Below are positions 35,219 to 38,070 of a stretch of 38,070 nucleotides of DNA, one piece after another. Position 1 is the first letter of the stretch. Every line of letters begins with the position of its first letter. The position numbers and the translations under genes are program-made. This DNA comes from Anaerolineales bacterium (GTDB taxonomy: Bacteria; Chloroflexota; Anaerolineae; Anaerolineales; E44-bin32): positions 1 to 38,070 of the forward strand of contig SOJU01000108.1 in NCBI GenBank assembly GCA_004376465.1, given 5' to 3'. The notes beneath the pieces are model-generated. The model was not told where the DNA came from and did no database searches. It saw only the letters and a program-made list of their open reading frames with translations.

Positions 35219-36365
35219 TATTGGCCACCTTTTCAATCGCTTCAAGGATCGGTTCAGGCGCGAGCATCGCTCCACCGGCGTGGTTTACGCCTAGTACCGG
35301 CTGTTCGACATGTCGTTCAACCTCACGAATCATTTGACCCAGATTCATTTCTGCCATAACAAACGCATCCACATCCTGTGCCAGCTCGCGAATGAGTTGC
35401 TCCGGGAACGGCCAGATAGAGATAAGTCGAAGGAACCCCACCGGTAGGCCACGTTCACGGGCAACTCGCACAGCTCTTCTTGCGGATCGTGCAGTACTTC
35501 CAAAAGCGATGACCACGATGCGCGCACCTTCGAGATGGAAAGTTTCTGTGCGAATTAAATCCTTCGGGTTTCTGTTGATCTTCTCAACTAGTCGCGACAC
35601 CAAAACCTGATGCGTATCGGCAGACATATCCGGGTAGCCGCGTTCGTCATGCGTCAAACCCGTGAAATGAAGCCGATATCCTTCTCCGGCATGAGCCAAG
35701 GGCGGCACAAGGTCATCATCAATTGCTTCAAACGGTTTGAACTCTTTTTTAGATCCGATTGGACGCTTTCGTCCCCAGTGTGGTATCTTATCGGCTTCTG
35801 GGATCTCTACCCGTTCCACCATATGCCCAACGACTTCATCCGCCAAGAGCAAAACCGGGATACGGTAACGATCAGCGACGTTGAAACTGTGTACGGTTAG
35901 ATCAAAGAACTCCTGCGGTGACCAAGGAGCATAAGCAACAACACCGTAATCACCGTGCGATCCCCACCTGGCTTGCATGACGTCAGCCTGACCCGGCAGT
36001 GTTGGAAGACCCGTAGAAGGCGATCCTCGCTGGACATTTACGACGAGGCATGGGATCTCCATCATCGCCGCCAGCCCGATATTTTCCATCATGAGACTGA
36101 AGCCCGGACCCGATGTCGCCGTCATTGCCCTTGCGCCAGCTGCAGAAGCACCAAGCACAGTTGCCATGCTGCCCATCTCGTCCTCCATTTGAATGTATAC
36201 ACCCCCAATTTGAGGCATCCGACTAGAAAGATGTTCTGCTATTTCCGTAGATGGTGTAATGGGGTAACCCCCAAAGAAACGGCAGCCGGCAGCAATCGCT
36301 CCCTCTGCGCACGCGTGATCACCATTCATGAAGTATCTTCCCGTCAGGATATGGCTAGAGGTCAT
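35196..36365 (-). CDS. korA: 2-oxoacid:ferredoxin oxidoreductase alpha subunit
   Basis: The protein has 389 residues. An N-terminal pyrimidine-binding domain has GGYPITPSTEIAEHL, MEDEMGSMATVLGASAAGARAMTATSGPG and the GSPSTGLPTLPGQADVMQARWG segment found in KorA. The C-terminal transketolase-like domain has VVIAFGSTARSARRAVR, FLRLISIWPFPE and MNLGQM. With KorB it decarboxylates a 2-oxoacid to acyl-CoA and reduces ferredoxin. It overlaps korD by four bases (ATGA at 36365-36362). The SucC-like ligase on the other side of the divergent promoter favours 2-oxoglutarate or a mixed set of amino-acid-derived oxoacids. Confidence 0.94.
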   Translation of the reverse strand: MTSSHILTGRYFMNGDHACAEGAIAAGCRFFGGYPITPSTEIAEHLSSRMPQIGGVYIQMEDEMGSMATVLGASAAGARAMTATSGPGFSLMMENIGLAAMMEIPCLVVNVQRGSPSTGLPTLPGQADVMQARWGSHGDYGVVAYAPWSPQEFFDLTVHSFNVADRYRIPVLLLADEVVGHMVERVEIPEADKIPHWGRKRPIGSKKEFKPFEAIDDDLVPPLAHAGEGYRLHFTGLTHDERGYPDMSADTHQVLVSRLVEKINRNPKDLIRTETFHLEGARIVVIAFGSTARSARRAVRVARERGLPVGFLRLISIWPFPEQLIRELAQDVDAFVMAEMNLGQMIREVERHVEQPVLGVNHAGGAMLAPEPILEAIEKVANNGSTSSR

Positions 36366-36631
36366 TCTTCCACCTCAAGTGTATAGATCGCGAATTCGGG
36401 GCACACCATGGTGCAGAATTCACAATTTACACACGCGTCCTCACGATCTGAACGGATCTCAGGGTAGTGGTAACCTTTTTCATTGGTCATTTCTGAAACT
36501 TGAAGAACTTGCTGGGGACAGAACTCAATACACAGGTTGCAGCCCTTGCAACGCTCGAGGATGAGGTAAACGCGACCTCTTGGTATTTTAAACTCACCCA
36601 GGTTCACGGGTGTACGTGCGAAGACCTTCAT
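36362..36631 (-). CDS. korD: 2-oxoacid:ferredoxin oxidoreductase delta subunit (2[4Fe-4S] ferredoxin)
   Basis: This 89-residue ferredoxin-like subunit has two complete cluster motifs, CKGCNLCIEFCP and CVNCEFCTMVCP. It is the first gene of the minus-strand operon korDABC-hdrA-hdrD-etfAB and carries electrons from the Kor catalytic site to outside acceptors. ATG 36631 is the only good start. The spacing and the four-base overlap with korA make it a bona fide Kor subunit rather than a free ferredoxin. Confidence 0.93.
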   Translation of the reverse strand: MKVFARTPVNLGEFKIPRGRVYLILERCKGCNLCIEFCPQQVLQVSEMTNEKGYHYPEIRSDREDACVNCEFCTMVCPEFAIYTLEVEE

Positions 36632-36989
36632 ACTGCCCTCGCATTCGGTAGAAACAGACGGGATATATAGGAAGCGCCCCCGAGCATAAACGGAGATTAG
36701 ACTTTCACATATTTATTCACAAGTACTAAGTGTCAGAGAAAATCAAGCATAACGTCAATGAATTACAGAAATTAAGCATCTAAAATATTATTTACTAGGA
36801 GGTCCGCAAACGGGGACCGAGTTTACCCCCGCATATGCTGATTGTATAATCCACTCCTGTTGTAAATTATTGAAATCTAGGAGACGTACATTACCGCAAA
36901 GCTTCCAAGCTCCTATCGGGTATTTTGAACCCCTGCCTCTCTTCAGATTTATGGTCATTTAGGTTGATGGCGAACGTGCGAGGATAATC
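36632..36989. other. Divergent intergenic region between korD and the SucC-like gene
   Basis: No gene is supported here. It must carry promoters for both directions. A plausible plus-strand promoter is at 36822-36850. For the minus strand I see only a weak candidate (TTGTGA, 17-base spacer, TAATCT around 36727-36699). A small stem GGTCC (36801-36805) / GGACC (36814-36818) and CGGGG (36811-36815) / CCCCG (36827-36831) overlap each other next to the plus-strand -35 and could be alternative structures or an operator. Confidence 0.5.
36822..36850 (+). promoter_or_regulatory. Likely promoter of the SucC-like gene
   Basis: TTTACC at 36822-36827 (four of six -35 matches), a 17-base spacer and a perfect TATAAT at 36845-36850. 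It leaves a leader of about 133 bases before ATG 36990. Confidence 0.65.
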
Positions 36990-38070
36990 ATGGCACGACT
37001 GCACGAACATCAAGGTAAGAGCCTGCTCGCAGGCGAAAAGATCGGCATCCCCAGAGGCGAGGCCGTGCGCACACCATCAGAAGCGAAAAAGATCGCAGAA
37101 GAGCTTGGCTGTGAAGTTGTTGTTAAAGGACAAGCTTGGGTGACCGGGCGTGCATCTCTCGGGTTGATAAAATTTGCTGACTCACCCGAAACCGCCGCAG
37201 ATGCGGCGAGTTCGATTCTAGGAAAGGAAGTCGGCGGGTTTGAAATCGACACAGTGCTGGTTGAAGAGAAACTTAATGTGAAGCAGGAATTTTATGCCGG
37301 CGTCATTATCGATGATATCGCCCAGGCACCCAGAATTATCTTCAGCGCAAAAGGCGGATCGGGTGTTGAGCAGATCGCAAGCGAACATCCTGATGCGCTT
37401 GCCCAGACGATTGTAAATATCCAAACAGGTTTTCCTGACTATTACGCACGCGATCTTGTTCGCCAGGTTGGCATTCACGGAAAGCTCCAACTGGCATTGG
37501 GGCTATTGCTATCACGACTCTATCTCGTCGCTCGCAATTCAGATGCACGCGCAGCCGAAATCAACCCCATTGTGCTCACGGAGGATGGAAAACTCATCGC
37601 CGCCGACTGCCGCATCACCGTTGATGATTATGCCGTGTTCCGGCATCCGCGGCTGGAGATAGAAGTCGCCCGCGAGTTCGACCGGCCGCCAACCGAGCTC
37701 GAGCGCATCGCCTGGGACGTTGAGAAGGGTGATTATCGCGGAACCTTCTACTTCATCCAGATGGAGCAGGATTTCAAACGTGGGGATAAAGTCATCGGCT
37801 TTCATGGCGCTGGCGGCGGGGGATCGATGATGAGCATGGACGCTATCCTGAACAAAGGGTACAAGATTGCCAACTTCGTTGACACAAGCGGAAATCCTCC
37901 AGCATCGAAGGTATATCGCGCCGCTAGAATCATCCTGGCCCAAGGACCCATCGATGGTTATTTTGCATCTGGCTCAGGTGTCGCCTCGCAGGAGCAGTTC
38001 CACAGCGCCCGCGGTCTCGCAAAGGCATTTCTTGAAGTCCCATTGAACGTCCCCGCGGTGATCCGCTTAG
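36990..38070 (+). CDS. SucC-like ADP-forming acyl-CoA synthetase beta subunit, 3' partial
   Basis: The frame is open from ATG 36990 to the end of the window (360 codons, no stop), so the gene runs off the edge. GAGGA lies five bases upstream of the start. The N-terminal ATP-grasp domain resembles succinyl-CoA synthetase beta: HEHQGKSLLAGEKIGIPRG, VVVKGQAWVTGR (where SucC usually has AGGRGKAGG) and EINPIVL with DCRITVDDY. The C-terminal CoA-ligase domain shows FHGAGGGGSMMSMD and NFVDTSGNPPASKV. It would make ATP from an acyl-CoA, with the alpha subunit expected just downstream. Divergent orientation from the kor operon fits conversion of Kor's acyl-CoA product. It is a divergent member, so the acyl substrate is uncertain. 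Confidence 0.86.
   Translation, partial: MARLHEHQGKSLLAGEKIGIPRGEAVRTPSEAKKIAEELGCEVVVKGQAWVTGRASLGLIKFADSPETAADAASSILGKEVGGFEIDTVLVEEKLNVKQEFYAGVIIDDIAQAPRIIFSAKGGSGVEQIASEHPDALAQTIVNIQTGFPDYYARDLVRQVGIHGKLQLALGLLLSRLYLVARNSDARAAEINPIVLTEDGKLIAADCRITVDDYAVFRHPRLEIEVAREFDRPPTELERIAWDVEKGDYRGTFYFIQMEQDFKRGDKVIGFHGAGGGGSMMSMDAILNKGYKIANFVDTSGNPPASKVYRAARIILAQGPIDGYFASGSGVASQEQFHSARGLAKAFLEVPLNVPAVIRL

Noticed and set aside
35219-35275. Extended N-terminus for KorB
   Set aside because: The added residues are basic and unconserved, and AAGGTGG precedes the ATG at 35218.

Overview
The window (38,070 bases, moderate GC) looks like chromosomal DNA from an uncultured anaerobic bacterium. I infer Chloroflexota, probably Anaerolineae-like. 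Grounds: long dCache/HAMP/multi-GAF proteins with no kinase domain, a cysteine-rich branched-chain amino-acid binding protein, Kor/Hdr/Etf electron-transfer genes, an ADP-forming acyl-CoA synthetase and a tRNA gene without an encoded CCA. No rRNA or single-copy phylogenetic marker is present, so this placement is an inference.

Layout, plus strand unless stated. (1) 1-5483: a liv-type ABC importer: binding protein (5' end off the window), two permeases and two ATPases. (2) 5690-8006: a DAO-family FAD oxidoreductase followed 4 bases later by a CinA-like protein with a degraded C-terminal domain. (3) 8049-8199: tRNA-Gly(CCC) with a consensus promoter and a terminator. (4) 8580-22666: a nine-gene signalling locus. 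It holds two stand-alone receivers, three membrane receptors with GAF domains but no kinase, a ParA/Soj-type ATPase, one soluble hybrid histidine kinase, a threonine-synthase-like enzyme fused to a receiver, and a DMT/EamA exporter. Two receptors share a 1.23-kb repeat with a 509-base tract that is identical. (5) 22945-26770: alanine dehydrogenase, acyl-CoA transferase and pyruvate kinase, joined by 4-base overlaps and preceded by a possibly structured leader. (6) 26806-27372: a RAYT (REP-associated tyrosine transposase) with two related palindromes, one inside its own reading frame. (7) 36631-27389, minus strand: a tightly overlapped eight-gene operon korD-korA-korB-korC-hdrA-hdrD-etfA-etfB. 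(8) 36990 to the window end: a SucC-like acyl-CoA synthetase beta subunit, divergent from the kor operon.

Together the genes describe amino-acid-based anaerobic energy metabolism. Amino acids are imported by Liv and deaminated by Ald or the flavin oxidase. The 2-oxoacids are oxidised to acyl-CoA with reduced ferredoxin by Kor. The acyl-CoA bond energy is recovered by the CoA transferase and the SucC-like ligase. Low-potential electrons pass through an unusual HdrA-HdrA-ferredoxin-MvhD fusion to an HdrD-like protein and ETF.

The two most interesting systems are the kinase-less receptor/soluble kinase/ParA/PLP-enzyme-receiver locus and the single-operon Kor-Hdr-Etf module. Function is inferred from sequence only in both cases.
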